Assembly: GCA_900769985.1 (NCBI GenBank)
Contig: CAAGIS010000059.1
Location: forward strand, 1-5,277
Source: Spirochaetia bacterium
Lineage (GTDB): Bacteria > Spirochaetota > Spirochaetia > Treponematales > Treponemataceae
Reading direction: 5' to 3'
DNA: 5,277 bases
The notes under the pieces were generated by a model, which saw only the letters and a list, made by a program, of their open reading frames with translations, was not told the DNA's origin and searched no databases. Each line of letters opens with the position of its first letter. Positions within the stretch are counted from its first letter, which is position 1. Shown one piece after another: positions 1 to 5,256 of the stretch. The position numbers were made by a program, and so were the translations under genes.

Positions 1-852
1 CAATTACAATGTGATTGGAAAGAAGATTTAAAAATTGAAACAGTTGATGGAAAAACAATTGAGTTTAATATTTTTTCAGCGACATTAGGATATTCAAGGT
101 TTCATGTATTTATATTTACGTTTGGTAAAACAGAATATGATTTCTATAGATGCATGATAGAAACATTATCCAAGCTTGGAGGAAAGCCAAAAAAGATTAA
201 GACAGACAATATGTCTGCCCTAGTAAGTATAATAGGTGGAAAAAGGCAAAAACATCCATCTGTACTTCAATTTGAAAAAGATTTAGGAATTGAAATAAAC
301 TTTTGTCAAATCAGGATCCCAGAAACGAAGGGAAAGGTCGAGGTTTCAAATAAATTTATGGATTGGTTAAGACCTTATAATAAGGAAATTAAAGATGTAG
401 ATGATTTAATAAGGATAATTGAAATCATCAATAAACAATGCAATTCGCAAGTTAATGATAGGACCCATGTACCACCAGCAACACTTTTTAAAGAAGAAAA
501 AGAGTATTTATCCCCTTTACCATCAAAAATATTACTTAACTCCTACATTAGTAATATAGATACACAAATTGTGCCAGCAACACTTCTTGTGTCATATAAA
601 GGATCAAAATACTCTGTACCACAAAAGTATATTGGGAAAAAGGTACAATTAGTGCCTCAAGACAATAAACTTTACATTTATTTTAACATGGAACTAATTG
701 TATGTCACGTGATAACAAATAATGAAATAAATTATAAGGAATCTCATTATATTGAAGCATTAGCAACAAGAATAAACACTAAAAAAGATGATGTTGAGGA
801 AATGGCCAAACAAAATCTTGAATTGTTTAATAAAATTGGAGGTGCTAAATAA
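1..852 (+). CDS. istA: IstA, IS21-family DDE transposase, C-terminal part (5' partial)
   Basis: The frame is open from base 1, so the gene starts outside the window; 283 codons are visible, and the N-terminal helix-turn-helix region is missing. IstA catalyses strand transfer of the IS21 element. The rve-type integrase core shows all three catalytic acids: Asp in QCDWKE (codon 13-15), Asp in KTDNMSA (codon 205-207) and Glu in KGKVEVSN (codon 340-342). Spacings are 64 and 45 residues, normal for the family. The C-terminal part (about visible residues 190-240, including KYSVPQKYIGKKV) fits the small beta domain that follows the core. An in-frame Met at 154 lies inside the catalytic core and is not the real start. 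The stop codon overlaps the next ORF by one base (TAATG), so the two are probably translationally coupled. No internal damage is seen in the visible part. Confidence 0.93.
   Translation, partial: QLQCDWKEDLKIETVDGKTIEFNIFSATLGYSRFHVFIFTFGKTEYDFYRCMIETLSKLGGKPKKIKTDNMSALVSIIGGKRQKHPSVLQFEKDLGIEINFCQIRIPETKGKVEVSNKFMDWLRPYNKEIKDVDDLIRIIEIINKQCNSQVNDRTHVPPATLFKEEKEYLSPLPSKILLNSYISNIDTQIVPATLLVSYKGSKYSVPQKYIGKKVQLVPQDNKLYIYFNMELIVCHVITNNEINYKESHYIEALATRINTKKDDVEEMAKQNLELFNKIGGAK
838..844 (+). promoter_or_regulatory. Strong ribosome binding site for the small ORF
   Basis: GGAGGTG lies in the last codons of istA, seven bases before the ATG at 852. It is a near-perfect anti-16S match at good spacing, and is the main reason to treat the following short ORF as translated. 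Confidence 0.75.
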
Positions 853-1118
853 TGAACAAGAGTCTTTATTTATTATTTAGAACTAAGGGATTAAGCGAAG
901 ATAATATAGTAGCAATTGAAGCATTAAATCCAACAATATATGAAATAGATGATTTATTAAATTGGCTTGATTCTGGTCATTCATTTGATGAACATCCATT
1001 TGAATATTGTAATCAGTTTAAAGGTAAATATAATTACTTAGAGGCTTCAAAACTATATTATGAAGGATATTTTGAGGAGGATAATAAAGAATGGATAACA
1101 ATTTTACAAGAACGCTAA
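852..1118 (+). CDS. Small acidic protein of unknown function between istA and istB
   Basis: I do not recognise this 88-residue protein. It begins at an ATG that overlaps the istA stop by one base, preceded by a strong SD (GGAGGTG), and its last 28 bases overlap the start of istB. That architecture argues for a real, translationally coupled gene. The protein is acidic (about 17 Asp/Glu against 8 Lys/Arg) and rich in aromatics (8 Tyr, 5 Phe, 2 Trp). It has no signal peptide, membrane segment or metal-binding cluster. Visible patches are YEIDDLLNWLDSG (about 30-42) and YLEASKLYYEGYF (about 62-74), which look helical. Classical IS21 elements carry only istA and istB, so this is an extra gene. A role as a modulator of IstA or IstB is a guess from position only. 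Confidence 0.7.
   Translation: MNKSLYLLFRTKGLSEDNIVAIEALNPTIYEIDDLLNWLDSGHSFDEHPFEYCNQFKGKYNYLEASKLYYEGYFEEDNKEWITILQER
1074..1080 (+). promoter_or_regulatory. Ribosome binding site for istB
   Basis: GAGGAGG lies inside the preceding small ORF, ten bases before the ATG at 1091. It fixes the istB start, and means istB initiation takes place while the upstream ORF is still being translated. Confidence 0.75.
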
Positions 1119-1840
1119 ACAACTTTGAAACATTAAATATGCCTGAATTTAGAGCTAATATTGAGAGATATATTAGTTATGTAGAATCTGGCGAGAAAAC
1201 AATGGTTGATGCCTTATATGAGCTTACAGAGCTTGAAATGGAATTAAGAACTAAACGGGCTATGAATGCCTGTGTTAAAGTAGCTAATTTCCCATATATT
1301 AAAAGACTAAGTGATTTTGATTTCTCGTTTCAACCGAGTATTAATAAAGATCAAATTATGAATTTTAAATATCTTCAATTTCTAGAGAAAAAAGAAAATA
1401 TTATTTTTATTGGTAGTCCTGGTGTTGGTAAAACACATTTAGCAACAGCTATCGGAATTGAAGCGGCATCTATGAGAACATCTACATATTTTATTGGGTG
1501 TAATGATTTAGTTTTACAATTAAAAAAAGCTCATATCGAAAATCGACTAGAGCAAAGGCTTAAGTTCTTTTCAAAATATAAACTTTTAATTATCGATGAG
1601 GTAGGTTTTCTACCTCTCGATACTGAAAGTTCTAATTTATTATTCCAATTAATAGCAAGAAGATATGAAAAAAATTCTACTATTATTACGACAAACAAAT
1701 CATTATCTAGATGGGGTGAAGTATTTGGTGACCCAGTAATAGCTAATGCAATATTGGATAGATTACTTCATCATTCTCACGTAATAAATATAGTTGGTAG
1801 GTCTTATAGAACAAAAGATATTATAGATGATGATAAGTAA
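1091..1840 (+). CDS. istB: IstB, IS21 AAA+ ATPase transposition helper
   Basis: IstB is the ATP-dependent partner of IstA: it assembles on DNA, selects the target and stimulates the transposase. The 249-residue length is normal and the protein looks intact. A helical N-terminal region (about 17-70) is followed by the DnaC-like AAA+ core. Walker A is GSPGVGKTH (108-116), Walker B is LLIIDEVG (165-172), the sensor-1 region is IITTNKS (198-204), a likely arginine finger is R224 in ILDRLLHH, and the family-typical C-terminal GRSYRTK is at 236-242. The start at 1091 is chosen because GAGGAGG lies ten bases upstream. It overlaps the small upstream ORF by 28 bases. The stop codon touches the first terminal repeat of the element, leaving almost no 3' non-coding DNA. 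Confidence 0.96.
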   Translation: MDNNFTRTLNNFETLNMPEFRANIERYISYVESGEKTMVDALYELTELEMELRTKRAMNACVKVANFPYIKRLSDFDFSFQPSINKDQIMNFKYLQFLEKKENIIFIGSPGVGKTHLATAIGIEAASMRTSTYFIGCNDLVLQLKKAHIENRLEQRLKFFSKYKLLIIDEVGFLPLDTESSNLLFQLIARRYEKNSTIITTNKSLSRWGEVFGDPVIANAILDRLLHHSHVINIVGRSYRTKDIIDDDK

Positions 1841-1891
1841 GCATTTTTGTTGAATTCTAAATGAGCATTTTTGTTTATTTTTTACTTGACA
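1841..1891 (+). repeat. IS21 right terminus with two direct repeats
   Basis: Two identical copies of GCATTTTTGTT lie at 1841-1851 and 1865-1875 (24-bp period), followed by a T-rich stretch and the terminal TTGACA at 1886-1891. Read on the other strand, the end begins TGTCAAGTAAAAAATAAAC, a typical IS21-type terminal sequence. In this family, such terminal repeats bind IstA. The matching left end lies outside the window. Confidence 0.75.
1886..1891 (+). promoter_or_regulatory. Outward-facing consensus -35 hexamer at IS21 terminus
   Basis: TTGACA, the perfect sigma-70/sigma-A -35 sequence, forms the last six bases of the element and points outward. In IS21 itself, a -35 in the right end combines with a -10 in the left end of a tandem copy to make a strong junction promoter; that is family knowledge. 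At this site, bases 15-19 downstream (around 1907-1914) offer no convincing -10, so I infer that it does not drive the nuclease remnant. Confidence 0.4.
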
Positions 1892-2746
1892 GTAACATTA
1901 TCAATCAAAGAAAACAATGGGGTAATAAATATATCGAAAGATTATCTAATGATTTAAAGGAATATGACAAAGGATATTCAACTCAAAATCTTAAATATAT
2001 GATGAAATTTGCATCTGAGTTTACTAAAGAAGAAATTGGTCACCAGGTTGGTGACTTATTAATACCTTGGAGAACTTTAATAGAAATATTATATAAATGT
2101 ACTAGTAAAAATGAGAAAATATATTACATTAAACAAACTCATAAAAATGGCTGGAGTAGATCTATGCTAATTAATCAAATCGCTATGAAAGCATATGAGC
2201 GCAGCTTGATTAATCCCATTACAACAGAAATAATTACTACTTCTGAAGATTTAACTAATGAGTTGTTTAAAGATACCTATGTTTTTGATTTCATCGATAA
2301 AGAAAAAATAAAAAATGAAAAATGAAAAAGATTTAAAACAACAAATGGTTGATAACATCATTAAATTCTTACAAGAATTAGGCCCAGGATTTTCTTTAGT
2401 AGGTAAAGAATATAAATTATTAACTCATACTAATGAAGAGTTTTATATAGATTTGTTAATGTATCACACCAAAATACATGCATATGTAGTCATTGAGGTT
2501 AAAATAGGTAAATTTCATCCTGCTGATCTAGGACAGTTAATTTTTTATGTTAACGCAATGGATGAATTAGAAAAAACAGATGTAGATAATGATACAATTG
2601 GTTTACTTTTATGTAAGGATGCAGATAGCTTTGTTGCTAAAACATCATTAAAGAAAAATAAACTACCACTTGGTATATCCAAATATAAATTCATTGAGGA
2701 ATTACCTGAATATTTAGAAAGAAAACTAAAAGAAATAAAGGGATGA
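1892..2746 (+). pseudogene. DUF1016/YhcG-family PD-(D/E)XK nuclease, 5'-truncated by IS21 and frameshifted
   Basis: The first part (1892-2322) encodes most of the DUF1016 N-terminal domain. It shows NQRKQWGNKYIERLSNDL, YSTQNLKYMMKFA, IPWRTLIEIL, NGWSRSMLINQI and FKDTYVFDFI, in the family's order. The second part, one frame over (to 2746), encodes the YhcG C-terminal nuclease domain: FYIDLLMYH (Asp codon 2450-2452), VVIEVKIG (Glu 2495-2497, Lys 2501-2503) and GQLIFYVNAMD, so the PD-(D/E)XK catalytic set is intact. The N-terminal few dozen residues are missing, replaced by the IS21 end. The two halves are separated by a frameshift at the AAAAATG duplication near 2311-2324. An ATG at 1861 in the IS end is in frame with the first part but has no SD, and an ATG at 2315 could start the second part but also lacks one. 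DUF1016 proteins often occur in accessory or mobile regions; the substrate is unknown to me. This copy is almost certainly inactive as a full-length protein. Confidence 0.88.
2311..2324 (+). repeat. 7-bp tandem duplication causing the nuclease frameshift
   Basis: AAAAATG occurs twice head to tail (2311-2317 and 2318-2324) and is followed by AAAAAG. As it stands, the upstream frame ends at TGA 2323-2325. Deleting one 7-bp copy gives ATA AAA AAT GAA AAA GAT TTA, joining the N-terminal domain to the nuclease domain as ...DKEKIKNEKDLKQQ... with no gap. This looks like a replication-slippage duplication. Confidence 0.75.
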
Positions 2747-2757
2747 CTAAATCATCC
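2741..2757 (+). terminator. Hairpin at end of nuclease gene, probably a terminator separated from its T-tract by IS66
   Basis: GGATGA (2741-2746) and TCATCC (2752-2757) form a perfect 6-bp stem around the loop CTAAA. The 5' arm contains the nuclease stop codon. The IS66 element begins at the very next base, so no T-tract follows here. I infer that the original T-tract now lies beyond the right end of the element, outside the window. It could instead be a chance palindrome used as the insertion target. Confidence 0.5.
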
Positions 2758-2778
2758 GTAAGCGTCAAATATAAAACG
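2758..2778 (+). repeat. IS66 left terminal inverted repeat
   Basis: The 21 bases starting GTAAGCGTCAAATATAAAAC match the reverse complement of 5257-5277 at 17 of 21 positions, including an unbroken GCGTCAAA block. This defines the left boundary of the element. Confidence 0.9.
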
Positions 2779-2781
2779 GAT

Positions 2782-2809
2782 TAAACATTTCATCCTCTTA
2801 TCCTATAAT
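2782..2809 (+). promoter_or_regulatory. Candidate promoter for tnpA
   Basis: A perfect -10 (TATAAT, 2804-2809) is preceded by a weak -35: TAAACA at 2782-2787 with a 16-bp spacer, or TTAAAC at 2781-2786 with 17 bp. Transcription would begin around 2815-2817, right at the tnpA SD. The -10 forms the tip of the hairpin at 2792-2823. Confidence 0.55.
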
Positions 2810-2828
2810 TAGGCTAGGAGGATTTTTT
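2792..2828 (+). promoter_or_regulatory. SD-sequestering, terminator-like hairpin before tnpA
   Basis: Arms 2792-2805 and 2810-2823 pair over 14 positions with one G-U wobble and one mismatch, around the four-base loop TAAT. The 3' arm contains the complete tnpA SD (AGGAGG, 2816-2821), and a run of six T (2823-2828) follows directly, just before the ATG at 2831. The structure therefore looks like both an intrinsic terminator and an SD lock. Only RNA that starts upstream of 2792 can form it in full; a transcript starting near 2816 lacks the 5' arm. Confidence 0.65.
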
Positions 2829-2830
2829 AA

Positions 2831-3112
2831 ATGAAATACACGTTAGAAAAGAAAAAAGAAATAATTAATGCTAAACCATCTAATCAAGATGTAACTTCAT
2901 ATTGTAATGATATAGGAATATCTAAAGCTAGTTATTATAAATGGTTAAGAGAAATTGATAATAATGCTACTGCTAAATTTGTTGAAATTACACCGTCTTA
3001 TAATCTGGCTTCTATAATCAATATTGAAGTTAATGGTGTAGTAATTCATATAGAACCAGATTATGATAAAAATCTATTGTTAAATTTAATTAATACATTG
3101 AAACAATTATGA
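2831..3112 (+). CDS. tnpA: IS66 TnpA (OrfA), helix-turn-helix accessory protein
   Basis: A 93-residue protein required alongside TnpB and TnpC for IS66 transposition, probably as a DNA-binding accessory factor. A helix-turn-helix is visible at about residues 18-42 (NQDVTSYCNDIGISKASYYK), resembling the IS3/IS66 OrfA transposase_8-type domain. The C-terminal part INIEVNGVVIHIEP (64-77) followed by a Leu-rich helix is typical of IS66 OrfA. It is on the short side for the family, with a brief linker between the two parts. The start is set by AGGAGG nine bases upstream. Its stop overlaps the tnpB start (ATGA). Expression is probably controlled by the hairpin that contains the SD. Confidence 0.88.
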   Translation: MKYTLEKKKEIINAKPSNQDVTSYCNDIGISKASYYKWLREIDNNATAKFVEITPSYNLASIINIEVNGVVIHIEPDYDKNLLLNLINTLKQL

Positions 3113-3456
3113 TTGATTTAAATAACATTAATAAAATATTTATAACCCCTGGTCCTACAGATTTAAGAATGGGTATAGATGGTTATGCCGCTTTAGTTCA
3201 AACTCAATTTGGTGTTTCTCCATTTGATAATTCTTTATATATCTTTTGTAATAAGAATCATAATAAGCTTAAAATATTACATTTCGAACATGATGGATTT
3301 TGGTTATATTACAAAAGAATTGAAACAGGAACTATTAAATGGCCTAAAAATAACACAATTACTGATATTGAAAAAAGGCAGTTAATATGGCTTTTAGAAG
3401 GTTTAAAAATTGACCAAAAGGCATTACAAAAATGTAATGCGAAATATGTAATTTAA
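3109..3456 (+). CDS. tnpB: IS66 TnpB (Orf2) accessory protein
   Basis: A 115-residue IS66 Orf2 protein (PF05717 type), a normal length. Characteristic blocks appear in order: TDLRMGIDGYAALV (17-30), SPFDNSLYIFCNK (37-49), KLKILHFEHDGFWLYYKR (53-70) and ETGTIKWP (72-79). It is required for transposition in characterised IS66 elements but its biochemical role is not known. It should not be confused with the RNA-guided nuclease TnpB of IS200/IS605 elements. The start overlaps the tnpA stop by four bases (ATGA). No SD precedes it, so it must depend on translational coupling from tnpA. It is followed by 95 bases of structured leader before tnpC. Confidence 0.95.
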   Translation: MIDLNNINKIFITPGPTDLRMGIDGYAALVQTQFGVSPFDNSLYIFCNKNHNKLKILHFEHDGFWLYYKRIETGTIKWPKNNTITDIEKRQLIWLLEGLKIDQKALQKCNAKYVI

Positions 3457-3471
3457 GGGAACGTTTTATTA

Positions 3472-3500
3472 CTGAAAGCACCTTGAATTTATGGTAAAAT
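3472..3500 (+). promoter_or_regulatory. Candidate internal promoter for tnpC
   Basis: An extended -10 (TGGTAAAAT, hexamer TAAAAT at 3495-3500) is preceded at 17 bp by CTGAAA (3472-3477, four of six consensus bases). Transcription would start near 3507, in the loop of the hairpin spanning 3475-3546 and past its 5' arm. The evidence is motif-only, in AT-rich DNA. Confidence 0.45.
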
Positions 3501-3546
3501 ATACTTGTATTTAAAAGATATATTTTATTATAAATGGAGGTGCTTT
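3475..3546 (+). promoter_or_regulatory. Long hairpin sequestering the tnpC ribosome binding site
   Basis: Outer stem: AAAGCACCT (3475-3483) pairs perfectly with AGGTGCTTT (3538-3546), extended by one U-G pair (3484 with 3537). After a small internal loop, an inner stem of 17 pairs (3487-3503 with 3519-3535, two of them G-U) closes on a 15-base loop (3504-3518). The tnpC SD GGAGGTG (3536-3542) lies almost wholly in the 3' arm. The hairpin fills most of the 95 bases between tnpB and the tnpC start. Confidence 0.7.
3536..3542 (+). promoter_or_regulatory. Ribosome binding site that fixes the tnpC start
   Basis: GGAGGTG lies nine bases before the ATG at 3552. The in-frame ATG at 3534 overlaps this SD and has no SD of its own, so 3552 is chosen as the start. 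Confidence 0.8.
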
Positions 3547-3551
3547 TTCAT

Positions 3552-5174
3552 ATGAATAATTTAAAATTTAATGATAAACAAAAAGCTTATGTTAAAGCAC
3601 TTGAAGCTGCTAAAATAGAAGCTGAAAATAAATTAAAAGCTGAACAATTAATCGTTGAAGATCAAAAATTTCAAATTGAATATCTTAAACAACAAATTAA
3701 TTATTTAACACATAAAGAATATGGAAGACGTAGTGATCAATTAGATAAACAATATCCTAATTTATTTAATTATGATATTTTTAATGAAGCTGAAGATAAT
3801 GCTAGTGAAGAAGAAATAAATGAGCCTATTGATGTTGAAACTGGGGAACCTCAAATTGTTACTTTTGAGGTTAAGGGTAAGAAAAAACAAAATTTAATTA
3901 ATAGATTAGATAAATTAGAAGTTAAAACTATAATCCATGACATACCTGATGAAGAAAAAATATGTAAAGAATGTGGTACTCCTTTAACTAAAATTGGGGA
4001 AACTGAAACATATAAATTAAAATATATCCCTGCTAAATTAATTAAAGAACGTCATGTATATCCGACTTATAAATGTGAAAATTGCTATAAAGATGATATT
4101 ACTAACATTGTTAAAGCACCATATGATTTAGCTTTTCCTAAATCAATGGTATCATCAAACTTTGTAGCTAATATGATTACAGATAAATTCTTAAAATATG
4201 TCCCATTATATAGACAAGAAAAATTATTCAAGAATGTAGGATTAGATATATCAAGACAAAATTTATCGAACTGGTTCTTAGCTGGTGCTAAGGAATTAGA
4301 ACCTTTAGTGAAGCTTATGCACAAGGATTTACTAAAACAAGATATAATTTCTGCCGATGAAACTGTATTACAGGTAATAAAAACTTGTAAGCTTGAATGT
4401 AGAATCTGGGGTATGGCATCGAATAAATATGAGAAAGATCAAATTAGATTATACTTCTATAGAGACAATAGACGCCATGACACAGGTATAGAGCTGTTTA
4501 ATGGATTTAAAGGATATATACAGTCTGATTGTTATCAAGCTTATGATAAGGTACCTAACGATACCAATGTTGCTTGTATTGCTCATGCTAGAAGAAAATA
4601 TACTGACTTTGTTAAAGCTTGCAAGGGACAATTAAAAGAATCTAATTCTATTTGTTTAAAAGGTATTAAATTTTTAGATGATTTATATAAAGTAGAACAT
4701 AGATTAGAAAAAGAAAATGCTACTATAAATAAAATCTATGAGGTTAGAAATAATGAATCTAAAAAAATACTTGAGGAATATAAAAAATGGTTAGATGAAA
4801 CATATCCTTTATTACCACCAAAGGGTAATTTAGCTAAGGCATTATATTATTCTATAAATAATTATGATAATTTATGTAATTATTTATTAGATGGTAGGTT
4901 ATCCATAGATAATAATTTAGCTGAAAGATGTATGAAGAACTTTGTAATAGGTAGAAAGAATTTCTTATTCTGCTTTACAGAAAATGGTGCCGATTCATCA
5001 GCCATTGCTTACAGTATGGTTGAAACAGCTGTAGCTAATAACCTAAATGTATATGAATACTTAACTTATGTATTTGATACATTACCCAAAATAAATAAAA
5101 ATGAGGAAGATGATTTAAGAAAGTTATTACCTTACTCAAAAAATCTTCCTCTTGACTTAAAAGTCACTAATTAG
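3552..5174 (+). CDS. tnpC: IS66 TnpC, DDE transposase
   Basis: The catalytic transposase of the element, 540 residues from the chosen start, which is full length. An N-terminal coiled-coil/leucine-zipper region (about 8-65, ending HKEYGRRSDQL) is followed by an acidic linker. Next is a zinc-binding domain with Cys138/Cys141 (CKEC) and Cys175/Cys178 (CENC). The IS66 DDE domain holds Asp269 in ISADETVLQ, Asp326 in YIQSDCYQAYD and Glu458 in IDNNLAERCMKN, followed by GRKNFLF. The IS66 C-terminal segment, YSMVETAVANNLNVYEYL, is at about 487-504. No stop, frameshift or missing catalytic residue is seen. The ATG at 3534 would add six residues but lacks an SD. Translation is probably limited by the hairpin at 3475-3546, and two terminators follow the stop. 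Confidence 0.96.
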   Translation: MNNLKFNDKQKAYVKALEAAKIEAENKLKAEQLIVEDQKFQIEYLKQQINYLTHKEYGRRSDQLDKQYPNLFNYDIFNEAEDNASEEEINEPIDVETGEPQIVTFEVKGKKKQNLINRLDKLEVKTIIHDIPDEEKICKECGTPLTKIGETETYKLKYIPAKLIKERHVYPTYKCENCYKDDITNIVKAPYDLAFPKSMVSSNFVANMITDKFLKYVPLYRQEKLFKNVGLDISRQNLSNWFLAGAKELEPLVKLMHKDLLKQDIISADETVLQVIKTCKLECRIWGMASNKYEKDQIRLYFYRDNRRHDTGIELFNGFKGYIQSDCYQAYDKVPNDTNVACIAHARRKYTDFVKACKGQLKESNSICLKGIKFLDDLYKVEHRLEKENATINKIYEVRNNESKKILEEYKKWLDETYPLLPPKGNLAKALYYSINNYDNLCNYLLDGRLSIDNNLAERCMKNFVIGRKNFLFCFTENGADSSAIAYSMVETAVANNLNVYEYLTYVFDTLPKINKNEEDDLRKLLPYSKNLPLDLKVTN

Positions 5175-5197
5175 AGCCTATTATAGGCTTTTTAGTG
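5165..5197 (+). terminator. First terminator-like hairpin after tnpC
   Basis: AGCCTA (5175-5180) and TAGGCT (5184-5189) pair around TTA and run into five T (5189-5193). A second pair of arms, CACTAA (5165-5170) and TTAGTG (5192-5197), can extend the stem and enclose the tnpC stop codon. It fits an intrinsic terminator, though the T-tract is short. Confidence 0.6.
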
Positions 5198-5199
5198 TT

Positions 5200-5230
5200 G
5201 CCTTGGTTAATCCAGGGCTTTTATTTTTTT
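5200..5230 (+). terminator. Second, stronger intrinsic terminator after tnpC
   Basis: GCCTTGG (5200-5206) pairs with CCAGGGC (5212-5218) over seven positions, with one U-G wobble, around the loop TTAAT. It is followed by TTTTATTTTTTT (5219-5230). This is a classic rho-independent terminator that ends the tnp operon 27 bases before the right inverted repeat. Confidence 0.8.
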
Positions 5231-5256
5231 ACAGTTGTTATGCTACGAAATGGTAA

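Larger units (their letters stand above)
1..1891 (+). mobile_element. IS21-family insertion sequence, right part (left end outside window)
   Basis: This segment carries the 3' part of istA, a small extra ORF and all of istB in the usual IS21 order, then a short non-coding right end. The right boundary is placed at 1891 for two reasons. The sequence ends there in TTGACA, matching the TGT...ACA termini typical of IS21 elements. In addition, recognisable DUF1016 nuclease coding sequence resumes from 1892. The last 51 bases contain two direct copies of GCATTTTTGTT, as expected of the multiple terminal transposase-binding repeats of this family. The left end and the target-site duplication cannot be seen, so the boundary is good to within a few bases. 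The element sits inside a nuclease gene in the same orientation. Confidence 0.9.

Noticed and set aside
1892..1915. Hybrid promoter formed by the IS21 TTGACA and nuclease DNA
   Set aside because: At 16-18 bp spacing the bases are AAGAAA, AGAAAA or GAAAAC, none resembling a -10.
1861..2325. An independent 154-residue gene starting in the IS21 end
   Set aside because: The first ten codons are IS21 terminal DNA and no SD is present; the rest is the truncated N-terminal domain of the DUF1016 nuclease.
2301..2330. Programmed ribosomal frameshifting in the A-rich run
   Set aside because: Frames can be joined by slipping on A-runs, but there is no clear slippery heptamer with a downstream structure. 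The exact 7-bp duplication is a simpler explanation, and the gene is already broken by IS21.
2315..2746. A stand-alone nuclease gene starting at 2315
   Set aside because: No SD precedes the ATG, and the sequence joins the upstream domain perfectly when one 7-bp repeat is removed, so it is the 3' half of a frameshifted gene.
3109..3456. TnpB as an RNA-guided (OMEGA) nuclease
   Set aside because: The 115-residue protein has IS66 Orf2 motifs and no RuvC or zinc-finger features; only the name is shared with IS200/IS605 TnpB.
3534..3551. Six-residue N-terminal extension of TnpC from an ATG at 3534
   Set aside because: The ATG overlaps the SD itself and has none upstream; the ATG at 3552 is nine bases after GGAGGTG.
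4085..4324. 79-codon open frame on the minus strand
   Set aside because: It lies wholly inside the DDE region of tnpC, has no recognisable domain and looks like a frame shadow of an intact conserved gene.
4449..4631. 60-codon open frame on the minus strand
   Set aside because: It is also antisense to conserved tnpC sequence around the second catalytic Asp; low-complexity hydrophobic translation and no supporting context.
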